Shown piece by piece: positions 25,401 through 32,852 of a stretch of 42,653 bases of DNA (the first letter of the stretch is position 1; each line of letters opens with the position of its first letter). The stretch is from the NCBI GenBank assembly GCA_036477795.1, contig JAZGDL010000114.1:1-42653 (forward strand), in the 5' to 3' direction. Source of the DNA: JAZGDL01 sp036477795 (lineage in GTDB: Bacteria > Planctomycetota > Phycisphaerae > UBA1845). A program made the position numbers and the translations under genes. Below the pieces are notes generated by a model, which saw only the letters and a program-made list of their open reading frames with translations, had not been told where the DNA came from and searched no databases.

Positions 25401-25522
25401 GCGTCACCGGTCCGGACGCCGGGCCCCCGGCGCCGGGTTGCGAGGTGTTCGACTTTGACACCGACGACGACGTCGACTTGATCGACTGGTCCGGGTTCCA
25501 GTCGGTATTCGGCACGCCATGA
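22415..25522 (+). CDS. Secreted beta-helix (autotransporter-like) protein with C-terminal dockerin-type repeats
   Basis: 1035 residues from the ATG at 22415, preceded by AAAGGAG at 8 bases. The frame stays open upstream but lacks a better site. A signal peptide (SGLVLLTLLASTPGAMAQ, cleavage after AMA) is followed by FWNTGQDGDWFDGGNWTLGV, the opening typical of large planctomycete surface proteins. Residues 60-970 are Gly/Asn/Thr-rich irregular repeats around N-x-G-x-(I/L), consistent with a right-handed beta-helix. The last 60 residues hold two calcium-binding dockerin-like halves, GDFNNDGVVDLFDY and DFDTDDDVDLIDW. No outer-membrane barrel or exosortase signal is present. The partner cohesin is unknown. 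Confidence 0.82.
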   Translation: MSTTRSFGLRCGSRLVGSRCASGLVLLTLLASTPGAMAQTFWNTGQDGDWFDGGNWTLGVPVIGTDAFINSPPDSDAYTVAIDGNVNCCALARRLGMAPAFPGAVLFITNNAVLDVEQEITIGPSAVISLDRFTSLSAGTNTWDADPDIIIEGVLELLRDAHISDGSIENRDGGEIRVNVTGGCCNPTGIRLHDGINDGLIAVTSGGPGSGTMLERGGTACCDITNSLTGVIDLRAAELGFIDPLVNNGVLRGYGVVANSSGFTNFSTVLVEEGGPAPAWESLWFDGGWTNEMGGNVTLADGILNGSMLTNLGTLQGNGTVQIFVENHGLVTVDTRDNLVFDSGGLLDNQEDGTVLMNGGILSGWFSNNGTITGSGSILGNFGNSGTIWLPDGETLAITAATGGGGGGEPGGRDSSNGQADLVGGGLWVNSSDGQIDLAGGTLTGGQFWNSGLIDARAGTSSIMSDVFLTSGSTVNVAATLVSGGTMNLGGQSVSSNGDGGGLWINDGTVMGPGTIGVDFENRGSVFANGQLRLTAASNNLGSIALGWFVSGTLLVDGTLTNGGFLTLFAGQVAGGGTVENGPSGTIMGFGLITAALDNAGGQVVADGGQLTITNLAGPQNGRLTVLDGAGMTAVGGFSNNGQIILSGATAQFGGGEIENWGRIAGRGTVTNDITNVGVIEPEAGRTLTLSGQVTNLGMLAARDGATLYIGPVPIFPVTSSGLILIEDGIIEFHLADVTNTGIIAGFGDLRAATLNNDGVMELLTGVSFVDAAVNNNATLNMTTTTVIFTGPVVNSGSIKTTDAVVIFADEFTNNGAYISDPSTQSFGRLTNGPTGTLIGGVGDVFVVSRSFDNQSTNVDAWDTAAAELQFISGGPAIAVEAAGEDLGPVPAGLVGNFSIGILRVSGVGTEVQVVDLHDNTAGPGSEAVYADTIILESGTTFTLGEGNVYYRTLDMGGGVTINEDGAGRLLRIVRPGDFNNDGVVDLFDYAAFVGCVTGPDAGPPAPGCEVFDFDTDDDVDLIDWSGFQSVFGTP

Positions 25523-25805
25523 ACCGGAGCAGAGGAAAGGGACGGAGACTCGAACAACGAAACTCGAAATGCGGAACACGAAACAAGCTCGAATGACCGA
25601 AAAAGGAAATCCAAGAAAGCTCGAAGTCGAAGCGTGAAAGTTTCGGTCATTTGAGTTTTGGTCCTTCGGATTCGTTTCGGATTTCGTGCTTCGAGATGTG
25701 ACGTACAAAAGCCCACGGGTTGCAACCCGTGGGCTTTAACAATTCGACCCGGCGTTACAACTCGTTACAACTCGTTCCCACTCGTTCGCACTCGCTCGGC
25801 AGGGA
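25523..25805. other. Intergenic region with a long imperfect inverted repeat and a perfect hairpin
   Basis: From 25550 to 25693 the sequence is made of CGAAA-type words that fold back: TCGAATGACCGAAA (25589-25602) pairs with TTTCGGTCATTTGA (25641-25654), and outer words continue the pairing. A perfect family A variant follows (25708-25737). 25756-25798 repeats ACAACTCGTT/CACTCGTT words. No gene. Confidence 0.65.
25708..25737. terminator. Perfect 30-base palindrome (family A variant), likely bidirectional terminator
   Basis: AAAGCCCACGGGTT and AACCCGTGGGCTTT around a GC centre, between the convergent beta-helix and GT2 genes. It ends in TTT on the plus strand and TTTT on the minus strand. It has the A frame (GCCCACGG..CCGTGGG) with a changed centre (GTTGCAAC instead of ATTCGAAT). 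Confidence 0.65.
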
Positions 25806-26594
25806 TCAACGTCCCCCCACACGCACGGTATGTTCGCTCGAACGCCGCGTCAGGTCGCGAACCATCTTGCGGTATGCCGGTCCCGGGTCGGGATAGGTGT
25901 CCGGCTCAGGCAGGTTCCACTTAGCCAGAAGCTTGGCGTTGTCCTCTCTCCCGATCGACAGGTCGGACAGTTTGCGGTCGTCGTAGTATTCTTCGTGGTG
26001 CACCAGGGCATCGCGGCACCCGATCACCTTCAGTCCAGCCTCCAACTGGACCTTCAAGGCCAAGTCCGGATCGAATCCGAAGAAGTAGTACCGCTCATCG
26101 GCATAGCCAAGATTGGCCAGCAGCGATCGCCGCAGCAATCCGAAGTTGGCGTATGGATACCCGCGGATGTTGTAGAGTCGATAAGTCCGCCCCTCGTGCT
26201 CCACGCTGTCCAGCACGTTGCGCGTCCGATCCCAGTTGTGGTAAAATGCCACGATCCCGATATCATCATGGGCTTCGAGCATGGCGATGGCCGCATCCAC
26301 GCTGCCGGGCAACGGGTAGGCGTCATCGTTCAGCCACATCACGTACTTGCCCCGGGCGGCTCGGAACCCCTTATTGAAAGCCTTGACCGCCCCCTCCCGT
26401 TCTTGCTCCAGGATGACGTGCAGATTGCCGTCGCTGGCCAGGAATTCGCGGGTGCCGTCGGACGATCCGCCGTCTACTATGACCAGTTCATGGGATGATG
26501 ACAGGTTCGCCCGAACGGCTGCAATGCACCGGCAAAGCCGCGACAGCCGGTTGTACGTCGGCACTACGATACTGGCGGCGATCGGTTCCGACAT
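25806..26594 (-). CDS. Glycosyltransferase family 2
   Basis: 262 residues from the ATG at 26594, with CGGAG 5 bases upstream; an upstream extension of the frame is unlikely to be used. The GT-A fold signature is clear: ASIVVPTYNRLSRL, ELVIVDGGSSDGT, FNKGFRAARGKYVMWLNDDA (DxD-like NDDA), then RRSLLANLGYADERYYFFGFD (acceptor-side region). It transfers an activated sugar to a lipid or glycan acceptor at the cytoplasmic face. It is probably part of the polysaccharide region that continues to 38.9 kb. The protein appears soluble. Confidence 0.85.
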   Translation of the reverse strand: MSEPIAASIVVPTYNRLSRLCRCIAAVRANLSSSHELVIVDGGSSDGTREFLASDGNLHVILEQEREGAVKAFNKGFRAARGKYVMWLNDDAYPLPGSVDAAIAMLEAHDDIGIVAFYHNWDRTRNVLDSVEHEGRTYRLYNIRGYPYANFGLLRRSLLANLGYADERYYFFGFDPDLALKVQLEAGLKVIGCRDALVHHEEYYDDRKLSDLSIGREDNAKLLAKWNLPEPDTYPDPGPAYRKMVRDLTRRSSEHTVRVGGR

Positions 26595-26712
26595 GCTGAC
26601 TCCGTGCATGCTGCTGAAAAAAATCGGTAAACATATATCGACGAAAACCGGCGACCGACTGGCGAGATTCGTGTACAATTCAACCGGCTTGCCCAATGGG
26701 GAGTCGCCATCA

Positions 26713-27786
26713 ATGCTTTCAACGCTGTCATGCCTGCTGATCGCCCTCGCCGGCGAGCCCACGGATTCGAATCCGCGGGTTTCGCCGGAAGCGGTCGATT
26801 ATGGTGCGACTGCACAAAATGATCTGCCTTACCAGGGCATCTGGCCGACACCCAAGATGATCGACGGCCTGCTCGCGCGATGGACCGACGAAACCGCGGA
26901 GGAGTACGGTTTGAACTCCGACCAGCGCGTGAGGCTCGAGAACCAGTTGGCCAAGCGCTGGCCCCCGTTCTTACGGCAACACCGGCGCGTCTTGCAGCCG
27001 CTGCTTAACGAGTTTCTCGAAGTCCGCATCGCCCCGACTCCGCCTGACGCGCAGTCGGTCAGCGCGTGGGCCCAACGCGCCGTGCCCGTGTTCCAGTTGT
27101 TCCAGGAGCAATTCATCGAAACGCAGCGCGAAATGGCCGATCTGTTCACCCCACCGCAACAGGCCAGCCTGGCCCGCAACTCGCTCAAGACCACCGCCGG
27201 CCTCCAGCTTTTTCAGGCCAAGCTTGAAGCCTGGCAGCGCGGTCACTTTGCCGAGCACGAGTGGTGGGATCCGCCCAAGAGCGTCCTCCGCCGGCGGGCG
27301 GAAAAAACCTCAAGCCGCGTCGCTAGTGCCGCCCCATCCACCGCCCGGCAACGCATCGATGAGGAACTGTTCCGATGGGACCGTTTCGTCGATCAGTTCG
27401 CCCGTACCTATGAACTCAACACCTCCCAGCGCGAGACGGCATACTCTATTCTGCGCGAGTGCAAGCAGCGGGCCTTGGCCCATCGGGACCGCTACCGCGC
27501 CCGCATGGAGCGGCTAGAAAAAACCATCAACACCGACCACAATATCACCGACGAGGGTCGCCCGGAGATCATCGCCATGTACGGGCCCATTGATCGCATC
27601 TTTACCGAGTTGGAGACGCGCCTCAAACCTATCCCCACCGCCGTCCAATCTATCAACGCTAAGCCCACGGATTCGAATCCGTGGGTTTCCGGGACAGCTG
27701 TGGGACCGGCTTTCCAGCCGGTCAAACGACAGGCTGGAAAGCCCGTCCCACACAGGCCGTCCCATTCCGATGTTCAGCAACCATGA
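26713..27786 (+). CDS. Secreted protein of unknown function carrying three repeat insertions
   Basis: 357 residues from the ATG at 26713 (GGGGAG about 9 bases upstream). Longer readings of this frame run antisense through the GT2 gene and are spurious. A signal peptide (MLSTLSCLLIALAG) runs directly into EPTDSNPRVSP, encoded by a family A palindrome (26755-26782). The mature part is helical and rich in Arg, Glu and Gln, with two similar segments, YGLNSDQRVRLENQLAKRW and YELNTSQRETAYSILRECKQ, loosely like periplasmic LTxxQ proteins. The C-terminus, AKPTDSNPWVSGTAVGPAFQ onward, comes from an A and a B element. The stop overlaps the mnmA start. I cannot name a function. Confidence 0.65.
   Translation: MLSTLSCLLIALAGEPTDSNPRVSPEAVDYGATAQNDLPYQGIWPTPKMIDGLLARWTDETAEEYGLNSDQRVRLENQLAKRWPPFLRQHRRVLQPLLNEFLEVRIAPTPPDAQSVSAWAQRAVPVFQLFQEQFIETQREMADLFTPPQQASLARNSLKTTAGLQLFQAKLEAWQRGHFAEHEWWDPPKSVLRRRAEKTSSRVASAAPSTARQRIDEELFRWDRFVDQFARTYELNTSQRETAYSILRECKQRALAHRDRYRARMERLEKTINTDHNITDEGRPEIIAMYGPIDRIFTELETRLKPIPTAVQSINAKPTDSNPWVSGTAVGPAFQPVKRQAGKPVPHRPSHSDVQQP
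26755..26782. repeat. Family A palindrome at the signal-peptide junction
   Basis: ACGGATTCGAATCCGC with GAGCCC and GGGTTT flanks, one mismatch in the stem. Read as EPTDSNPRVS just after the predicted signal peptide. Confidence 0.85.
27661..27755. repeat. Family A plus family B elements at the 3' end of the secreted-protein gene
   Basis: A perfect A copy (27661-27688) is followed 11 bases later by a B copy (27700-27755) with GTGGGACCGGCTTTCCAG and its mirror. They supply the last 40 or so codons and end 27 bases before the mnmA start. Confidence 0.88.
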
Positions 27787-28928
27787 CCGACAGCAAGCCC
27801 AAAGTGGTGGTGGCCATGAGCGGCGGCGTCGATTCCAGCGTTGCAGCCTGCCTGCTGCACGAGCAGGGCTACGAGGTCATGGGCTTGTTCATGCGCATCG
27901 GCGTCGACGCTCCGGAGTCCTCCGGTCCCACACAGGCTGACTCTACGCACCGACAGGGCTGCTGCAGCGCCTCTGACGCCGCCGACGCCCGCTTCGTCGC
28001 CGGTAAGCTGGGCATCCCCTTTTTCGCGCTCAACTTCAAGAAGGATTTCGACGGGCTGATCAACTACTTTTCCGACGAATACGCCAGCGCTCGCACGCCC
28101 AACCCCTGCGTCATGTGCAACCACAAGCTCAAGTTCGGCAGACTCACCGAGTACGCCGACGCCGTCGGAGCCCGTTACATCGCCACCGGCCACTACGCCC
28201 GCATTGACCGCACAAACGGTACACTGCTGCTGCGCTGCGCCGTCGACAGCCGCAAAGACCAGTCTTACGTGCTCTTCGGCGTCGCGCCGGAGCTGCTGGA
28301 CCGCGTCATATTCCCCATCGGCCACCTGACCAAGACCCAGGTACGAGACCAGGCCGCCCGCTTCGGCCTGCCCGTCTGTGACAAACCCGATTCGGTCGAG
28401 ATTTGCTTCGTTCCCGATCGCGACTACGCTCGTGTTGTCAAGGAGCGCCGCCCGGACGCCTTCACCGAGGGCGACGTCGTCAACCAAGAGGGCGTCATCC
28501 TGGGCCGCCACCGGGGCATCGGCCATTTCACCGTAGGCCAGCGACGCGGCCTGGGCATCGCCACCGGAGTGCCAATCTATGTCACTTCGGTTGACTCGAA
28601 CAGCAACACCGTCACCGTCGGCAGCCGCGACAGGCTCTTGAAGCGAGGCCTGATTGCTGAGGGCGTTCGCATGGCCGCCTCCGGGTTGGGGCGATCTTTC
28701 CGGGCTGACGCCAAAATCCGCTACCTGCACCGCGCCGCACCGGCGACCGTCCACCTGTGGGACAGGGTTCCCAGCCTGTCATCTGACCGGCTGGAAAGCC
28801 GGTCCCACACCGCCCGCGTCATCTTCGACGACCCCCAGCTCGCCCCCGCTCCCGGCCAGGCTGTCGTTTTCTACGGAAACGACCTGGTCCTCGGCGGCGG
28901 CTGGATCGCTCGTTCGTTCGACGTCTGA
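27783..28928 (+). CDS. mnmA: tRNA-specific 2-thiouridylase MnmA with a repeat insertion near the C-terminus
   Basis: 381 residues. It makes 2-thiouridine at the wobble position of Lys, Glu and Gln tRNAs. The PP-loop is S13-GGVDSS. The catalytic cysteines are C109 (NPCVMCN) and C208 (SVEICF). GCCSASDAADARFVAGKLGI and ATGHYARI are also typical, as is GQRRGLGI before the C-terminal barrel. Residues about 325-343 (LWDRVPSLSSDRLESRSHT) are encoded by a complete family B element (28757-28809) lying in the C-terminal beta-barrel between RYLHRAAPATVH and ARVIFDDPQLAPAPGQAVVFY. The start at 27783 overlaps the upstream stop. Confidence 0.95.
   Translation: MTDSKPKVVVAMSGGVDSSVAACLLHEQGYEVMGLFMRIGVDAPESSGPTQADSTHRQGCCSASDAADARFVAGKLGIPFFALNFKKDFDGLINYFSDEYASARTPNPCVMCNHKLKFGRLTEYADAVGARYIATGHYARIDRTNGTLLLRCAVDSRKDQSYVLFGVAPELLDRVIFPIGHLTKTQVRDQAARFGLPVCDKPDSVEICFVPDRDYARVVKERRPDAFTEGDVVNQEGVILGRHRGIGHFTVGQRRGLGIATGVPIYVTSVDSNSNTVTVGSRDRLLKRGLIAEGVRMAASGLGRSFRADAKIRYLHRAAPATVHLWDRVPSLSSDRLESRSHTARVIFDDPQLAPAPGQAVVFYGNDLVLGGGWIARSFDV
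28757..28809. repeat. Family B element inside mnmA
   Basis: Two consecutive hairpins, GTGGGACAGGGTTCCCAG.. and ..CTGGAAAGCCGGTCCCAC, within GTGGGAC/GTCCCAC termini. Read in the one frame that avoids the TGA found in another frame. Confidence 0.88.
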
Positions 28929-28979
28929 TCCCGTCCCTGGGATGAACGGGTCGTTCTCGTTGAGGGATGAGTCAGGAAC

Positions 28980-30557
28980 CTACCGTTGAGCGGTCGCGAC
29001 GGTTTCGCTGCGGGCAAACAGATGTGCGGATGCATTGACCGAGTCGATCGAGTCAATCAACGCATAACGGTTCTGCAAGTGTTCCACCCACTCCTGCCGC
29101 TCGTTCTTCCAGTCGTGCGAAAACAGGAACCATACCCGCGGGTGCTTTACCATCCACGCCTCGAAGCGGTCGGCGAACGCACTCAGATTCTGCCGGTCGG
29201 ACGTCGGCTGCACCTGGACCGGTACGTCGATGTCCTGCCAGTGCAAGGTGAAAAACCGGGCCACGCCTTCGCCGTCAGGCCGCCACAGACGTTCGTCAAG
29301 ATCAGCGTAAAACTCAAACGCGCTGGTGGCACCGTAGTAGACAAAAACCGCATCGCCCGGCTGAACGTTCGAGCGGATGTGGGCGACCGCCGGTCGAATG
29401 TGCTCGCTCACCTGCGGCGACAACACCGTCGACTCGAACGCACGAAACACCGGAACACCGAAGCAGGCCCCCAGCAAGAGGACTGATCCCGGCGACCACC
29501 AGGTTCTCCGCATCATCTGCCACAAACCGCACCCGACCACCACCGAGAGTATCGGCACTAGAAAGGTCATGGTCCGTAGCCGGCCCATCGGCCATATCCG
29601 CAGGGCCCCCACCAGCACAACCTCCACGCCAAGAATCATCAACGCCACACACAGCGGACGGCAACGTTTCCAAAGAACATTAGCCGCCGTCCCCATCGCC
29701 AACACCTCCACCGTCGCGACGCACCAGCTCAACGGCGGCCAGTCGTGTGTGATCCCCAGCACGTATTGGGCGGCCCCCTTGACGCTGACCACAAGCCACG
29801 TTGCCAGCACCGCGGGCGTGTACGCCGCTGGAAACATGATCTCCTGCGTGTCGTAGTAAGCGAGAGCCACTGCAAGCCATGGACTGCCCGTGTACCACAC
29901 ATAGCATCCCGCGGCCACGAAGCCCAGCACGGACGCAACCACCACAAAGTGCCGTCGTAATGACGAGCCGCGGGATTCATCCCGCGCGGCCTTCATCCCG
30001 CGCAGCCAGCAGTAGCGCCACGCCAGCACCGGCATCCAAGCCGCGGTCACCAGCGCCCCGGTAAACGTGAACCCCAGCCCCGCCAGCGATGCAAGAAGGA
30101 ACAGATAGAGCTGTCGACGGGTCCCCGACCGATAGGTTGCCAACCCGGCCCACAGCAGCACGGCGCACACCAACGCTTCAAGCGAGAATTCCTTGATCGT
30201 TCGTGAGTAGAACACCAGCACCGGATGACATGCCGCCACCGCAGCCACCAGGACCGCCGACTCTGCGTCCAGGTAGCGCCGCGAGAATCCATAGAGCACC
30301 AGCACGCAGGCCACCCCCGCCATGGCAAAGGGCAGTCTGAGCACAAGTTCGCCGCGACCTACGGCGTGCTGTATGGTCCACAGCATCACGAACTTCAGAG
30401 GTGGGAATCGCTTGGCCTCCTTCATCGACCCATGGTGCGACCAGTTCGCCCGCCAGGCCTCATCGTGGCTGAAGCTGTCGTAGCCCAGGTTACAAAGGCG
30501 AAACAACGCCGCCGCCGACACGACGAGCAAAAGAACGATGATGTAACCGCGAGACAC
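28980..30557 (-). CDS. Multispanning glycosyltransferase (GT39/ArnT-like)
   Basis: 525 residues with about ten membrane segments and a C-terminal periplasmic domain. The early loop YDSFSHDEAWRANWSHHG carries the Asp/His-Asp-Glu pattern of GT-C enzymes that use polyprenyl-phosphate sugars. PPLKFVMLWTIQHAVGRGEL and LRLPFAMAGVACVLVLYGFS follow as in ArnT/PMT relatives. It likely adds a sugar to a lipid-linked or protein acceptor outside the membrane. At about residues 191-198, ARDESRGSS is encoded by a CGCGGGATTCATCCCGCG palindrome (29968-29986). It converges on mnmA with about 50 bases between. Confidence 0.72.
   Translation of the reverse strand: MSRGYIIVLLLVVSAAALFRLCNLGYDSFSHDEAWRANWSHHGSMKEAKRFPPLKFVMLWTIQHAVGRGELVLRLPFAMAGVACVLVLYGFSRRYLDAESAVLVAAVAACHPVLVFYSRTIKEFSLEALVCAVLLWAGLATYRSGTRRQLYLFLLASLAGLGFTFTGALVTAAWMPVLAWRYCWLRGMKAARDESRGSSLRRHFVVVASVLGFVAAGCYVWYTGSPWLAVALAYYDTQEIMFPAAYTPAVLATWLVVSVKGAAQYVLGITHDWPPLSWCVATVEVLAMGTAANVLWKRCRPLCVALMILGVEVVLVGALRIWPMGRLRTMTFLVPILSVVVGCGLWQMMRRTWWSPGSVLLLGACFGVPVFRAFESTVLSPQVSEHIRPAVAHIRSNVQPGDAVFVYYGATSAFEFYADLDERLWRPDGEGVARFFTLHWQDIDVPVQVQPTSDRQNLSAFADRFEAWMVKHPRVWFLFSHDWKNERQEWVEHLQNRYALIDSIDSVNASAHLFARSETVATAQR
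29968..29986. repeat. Family L palindrome inside the GT39-like gene
   Basis: CCGCGGGATTCATCCCGCG: arms CGCGGGAT/ATCCCGCG around TC. A second half (TTCATCCCGCGC) follows at about 29992-30003, and GGATTCATCCCGCC occurs in nuoN at 7559-7572. Confidence 0.65.
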
Positions 30558-30906
30558 CGCCGTCCTCCGAAGCCCTTGTGGGACAGGCTTTCTGGCCTGT
30601 CATTTGACCGGCTGGAAAGCCGGTCCCACTCCCCGAGACCTATCGGTTGCGGCCCCGGGCCTCTCCAATCGGTTCTCATAATAACCTGAATTGCGCCAGC
30701 CCAGACTCCGATACCCATCAATACGAGCCGCGACCGTACGGGACCGAACGCTCTGCCGAGAACCCTTTCTCGGCACGCGGGGAGGGACCGAGAAGGGATT
30801 CTCGGTCCAGCGGTCCAGTCGCCGTACGTTCCATTCGCGTAGGTGGGCACTGGCGGATCCCGGCGCGCCGGGACCAGTGGCACCCCTGCTAGGGAGTCAG
30901 GCACCG
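30558..30906. repeat. Repeat cluster upstream of the dehydrogenase gene (families B, D, C, C)
   Basis: 349 bases between divergent genes. It holds a complete B element (30578-30629), a degenerate D (30725-30746) and two C-type hairpins with different stems: TGCC-GAGAACCCTTTCTC-GGCA (30754-30775) and GGACC-GAGAAGGGATTCTC-GGTCC (30785-30808). No gene or clear promoter. Confidence 0.8.
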
Positions 30907-32091
30907 TTGTCGAATCACGATCATCAACTGACCCTGGGCGTCATCGGTTGCGGCCACTGGGGCCCCAACCACATTCGTGTGTTCTCAGAGCTCCAGCGCT
31001 CCCGTGTCCGAGCCTGCGCCGATTTGAACCCGTCGAAACTTGAGCAGATGCGCCGGCGGTTCCCTGGGATACGCACCACGTTGGACTACCGCGATCTGCT
31101 CGACGACGACGCCATCGAGGCCGTCGTCATCGCCACCCCCACCGGCACGCACGCCGAGGTTACGCGAAATGCGCTACGAGCCGGAAAGCACGTTCTCATT
31201 GAAAAGCCGCTGTGCACACGAAGCGCAGAAGCCGCCGAACTTGAGTTACTGGCCGGCGCAGCCGAACGCGTGCTCATGGTCGGGCACGTCTACCTGTTCA
31301 ATGCCGGCGTCATCAAGCTTCGCGAGCTGGTGGAGTCCGGCGCTCTGGGGCGAATCCACTACCTGGACGCGGTAAGGACCAACCTGGGCCCCATCCGCGG
31401 CGACGTCAATGCCGTCTACGATCTCGGATCCCACGACATCAGCATCTTCAACCACCTGCTGGGGCAGGCCCCCGTCGAGGTCTCCGCCGTTGGTCGATGC
31501 ATCTCCCAGGAACAGATTGAGGACGTTTGCTTTGTCACCCTGAAATACCCTGACGGCGCGTTAGGCCACATTCATGTCAGTTGGCTCAATCCCAGCAAGG
31601 TACGCACGCTTACGGTGGTCGGCGAGCGACAGATGGCCCTTTGGGACGACGTCAGCCCCTTCGAGTCCCTGCGCCTCTACGACAAGGGCATCCGACAGCA
31701 GCCCCATTACGACTCCTTCGGGGAGTTCCAGTACTTGCTCCGCAATGAAGACGTGAGGATTCCCCGGATCGAGCGGAGCGAGCCGCTGGTCAATCAGGCC
31801 AACGCCTTTCTGGACTGTGTTCTGGACGGTGGGCCCTGTCGCTCGGGCGGGGCCGAAGGACGCGGTGTCGTCGAGGTCCTTGAGGCGGCAACTGAGTCGA
31901 GCCGTCTTGGCGGATCGTTCTGCCCGGTCCAGCAACGTCCGTCCACACCGCGCCAAGAAGCGGCAACGCCGAAACACAGCAGAACAGTAAGCTTGGCCCC
32001 GCGATCGAGGTATACAGTTGTAGAGCAGGCCGGGGCACAATCTGTGAACGCTGCCGAAGGGCCTTTTGTTGAACAGGAGCAACTGCGATGA
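30907..32091 (+). CDS. Gfo/Idh/MocA-family sugar dehydrogenase (WlbA/WbpB-like)
   Basis: 394 residues from TTG at 30907 (GGGAG nine bases before); the open frame upstream consists of repeats. An N-terminal Rossmann fold (LGVIGCGHWGPNHIRVFSEL) and IATPTGTHAEVTRNALRAGK, HVLIEKPL are typical. RTNLGPIRGDVNAVYDLGSH followed by DISIFNHLLG matches the C-terminal part of UDP-N-acetylglucosaminuronate 3-dehydrogenases. The neighbouring acyltransferase and aminotransferase complete a WlbABC-like set for a 2,3-diamino sugar. The C-terminal 75 residues after GGSFCPVQQRP are low-complexity. The stop overlaps the acyltransferase start. Confidence 0.82.
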   Translation: MSNHDHQLTLGVIGCGHWGPNHIRVFSELQRSRVRACADLNPSKLEQMRRRFPGIRTTLDYRDLLDDDAIEAVVIATPTGTHAEVTRNALRAGKHVLIEKPLCTRSAEAAELELLAGAAERVLMVGHVYLFNAGVIKLRELVESGALGRIHYLDAVRTNLGPIRGDVNAVYDLGSHDISIFNHLLGQAPVEVSAVGRCISQEQIEDVCFVTLKYPDGALGHIHVSWLNPSKVRTLTVVGERQMALWDDVSPFESLRLYDKGIRQQPHYDSFGEFQYLLRNEDVRIPRIERSEPLVNQANAFLDCVLDGGPCRSGGAEGRGVVEVLEAATESSRLGGSFCPVQQRPSTPRQEAATPKHSRTVSLAPRSRYTVVEQAGAQSVNAAEGPFVEQEQLR

Positions 32092-32852
32092 TGAAAGCCG
32101 TGTCCCCGACCGCCCAGATCGCCAGTGGGTGTCGCATCGGAAACTTTGTGACCATTGGCGATGATGTCGTCGTTGGTGAGAACGTCCACATCGGTCACAA
32201 CGTCGTGATCCATGAGGGAGCATACATCGGTGCGGGCACCACCATCCAGGACCACACCGTGATCGGGCGCCAGCCCCTATCCAGCTCGGTGGCCACTCGT
32301 CCCGCGACATGCTGCCCACCGATCCGAATCGCCCAGGAGTGCATCATCGGAAGTCACGTTGTTCTGTACGCTGGCGTCGTTCTTCAAGATCGTGTGATGG
32401 TGGCAGACCTGGCTTCGATCAGGGAAGGGTCGGTGATCAAGTCAAAGGCGAGCATCGGCCGCGGGGTGCTCGTAGAGTACGACACCGTCGTCGGTGAGCG
32501 CTGCAAGATCCAGACCGGCTGCCATCTAACCGGGAACATGATCATCGAAGCCGATGTCTTCTTCGGCGGCGAAGTCCACACCATGAACGACAAACAGCTC
32601 GACCGCGACAAAGGCTTACCGATGGTCGGACCACACATCAAACGCGGGGCGCGTGTTGGAGGTAACGCCACAGTCCTCCCGGGGATCACCGTCGGGTTCG
32701 ACTCCGTCGTGGGCGCCGGAGCGGTCGTGACAAAAGATGTACCGGATGGAACCATCGTAGTCGGCAACCCGGCCCGGTTCCTGAAGAGAGTTCCCGACCA
32801 TCTTCGTTTGGCGGATACCGTCCAGCGAGACTACACGGCGACACCAACATGA
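32088..32852 (+). CDS. Left-handed beta-helix acyltransferase (WlbB/WbpD-like)
   Basis: 254 residues; two consecutive ATGs at 32088 and 32091. Hexapeptide repeats run almost throughout (IGNFVTIGDDVVVGENVHIG; VVGERCKIQTGCHLTGN). FFGGEVHTMNDKQLDRD fits the GEVHTMND segment of N-acetyltransferases that act on UDP-3-amino sugars. VVTKDVPDGTIVVGNPARFL is the conserved terminal hairpin. It is longer than typical WbpD because of an insert after VIGRQPL. It sits between the dehydrogenase and GT2 genes with four-base overlaps on both sides, so it is in the same operon. Confidence 0.8.
   Translation: MMKAVSPTAQIASGCRIGNFVTIGDDVVVGENVHIGHNVVIHEGAYIGAGTTIQDHTVIGRQPLSSSVATRPATCCPPIRIAQECIIGSHVVLYAGVVLQDRVMVADLASIREGSVIKSKASIGRGVLVEYDTVVGERCKIQTGCHLTGNMIIEADVFFGGEVHTMNDKQLDRDKGLPMVGPHIKRGARVGGNATVLPGITVGFDSVVGAGAVVTKDVPDGTIVVGNPARFLKRVPDHLRLADTVQRDYTATPT

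Noticed and set aside
26347..26712. N-terminal extension of the secreted protein
   Set aside because: It is antisense to the GT2 gene. The ATG at 26713 begins a proper signal peptide.
30691..30906. N-terminal extension of the dehydrogenase
   Set aside because: It consists of C and D repeat elements that happen to be open; the TTG at 30907 directly precedes the Rossmann fold.
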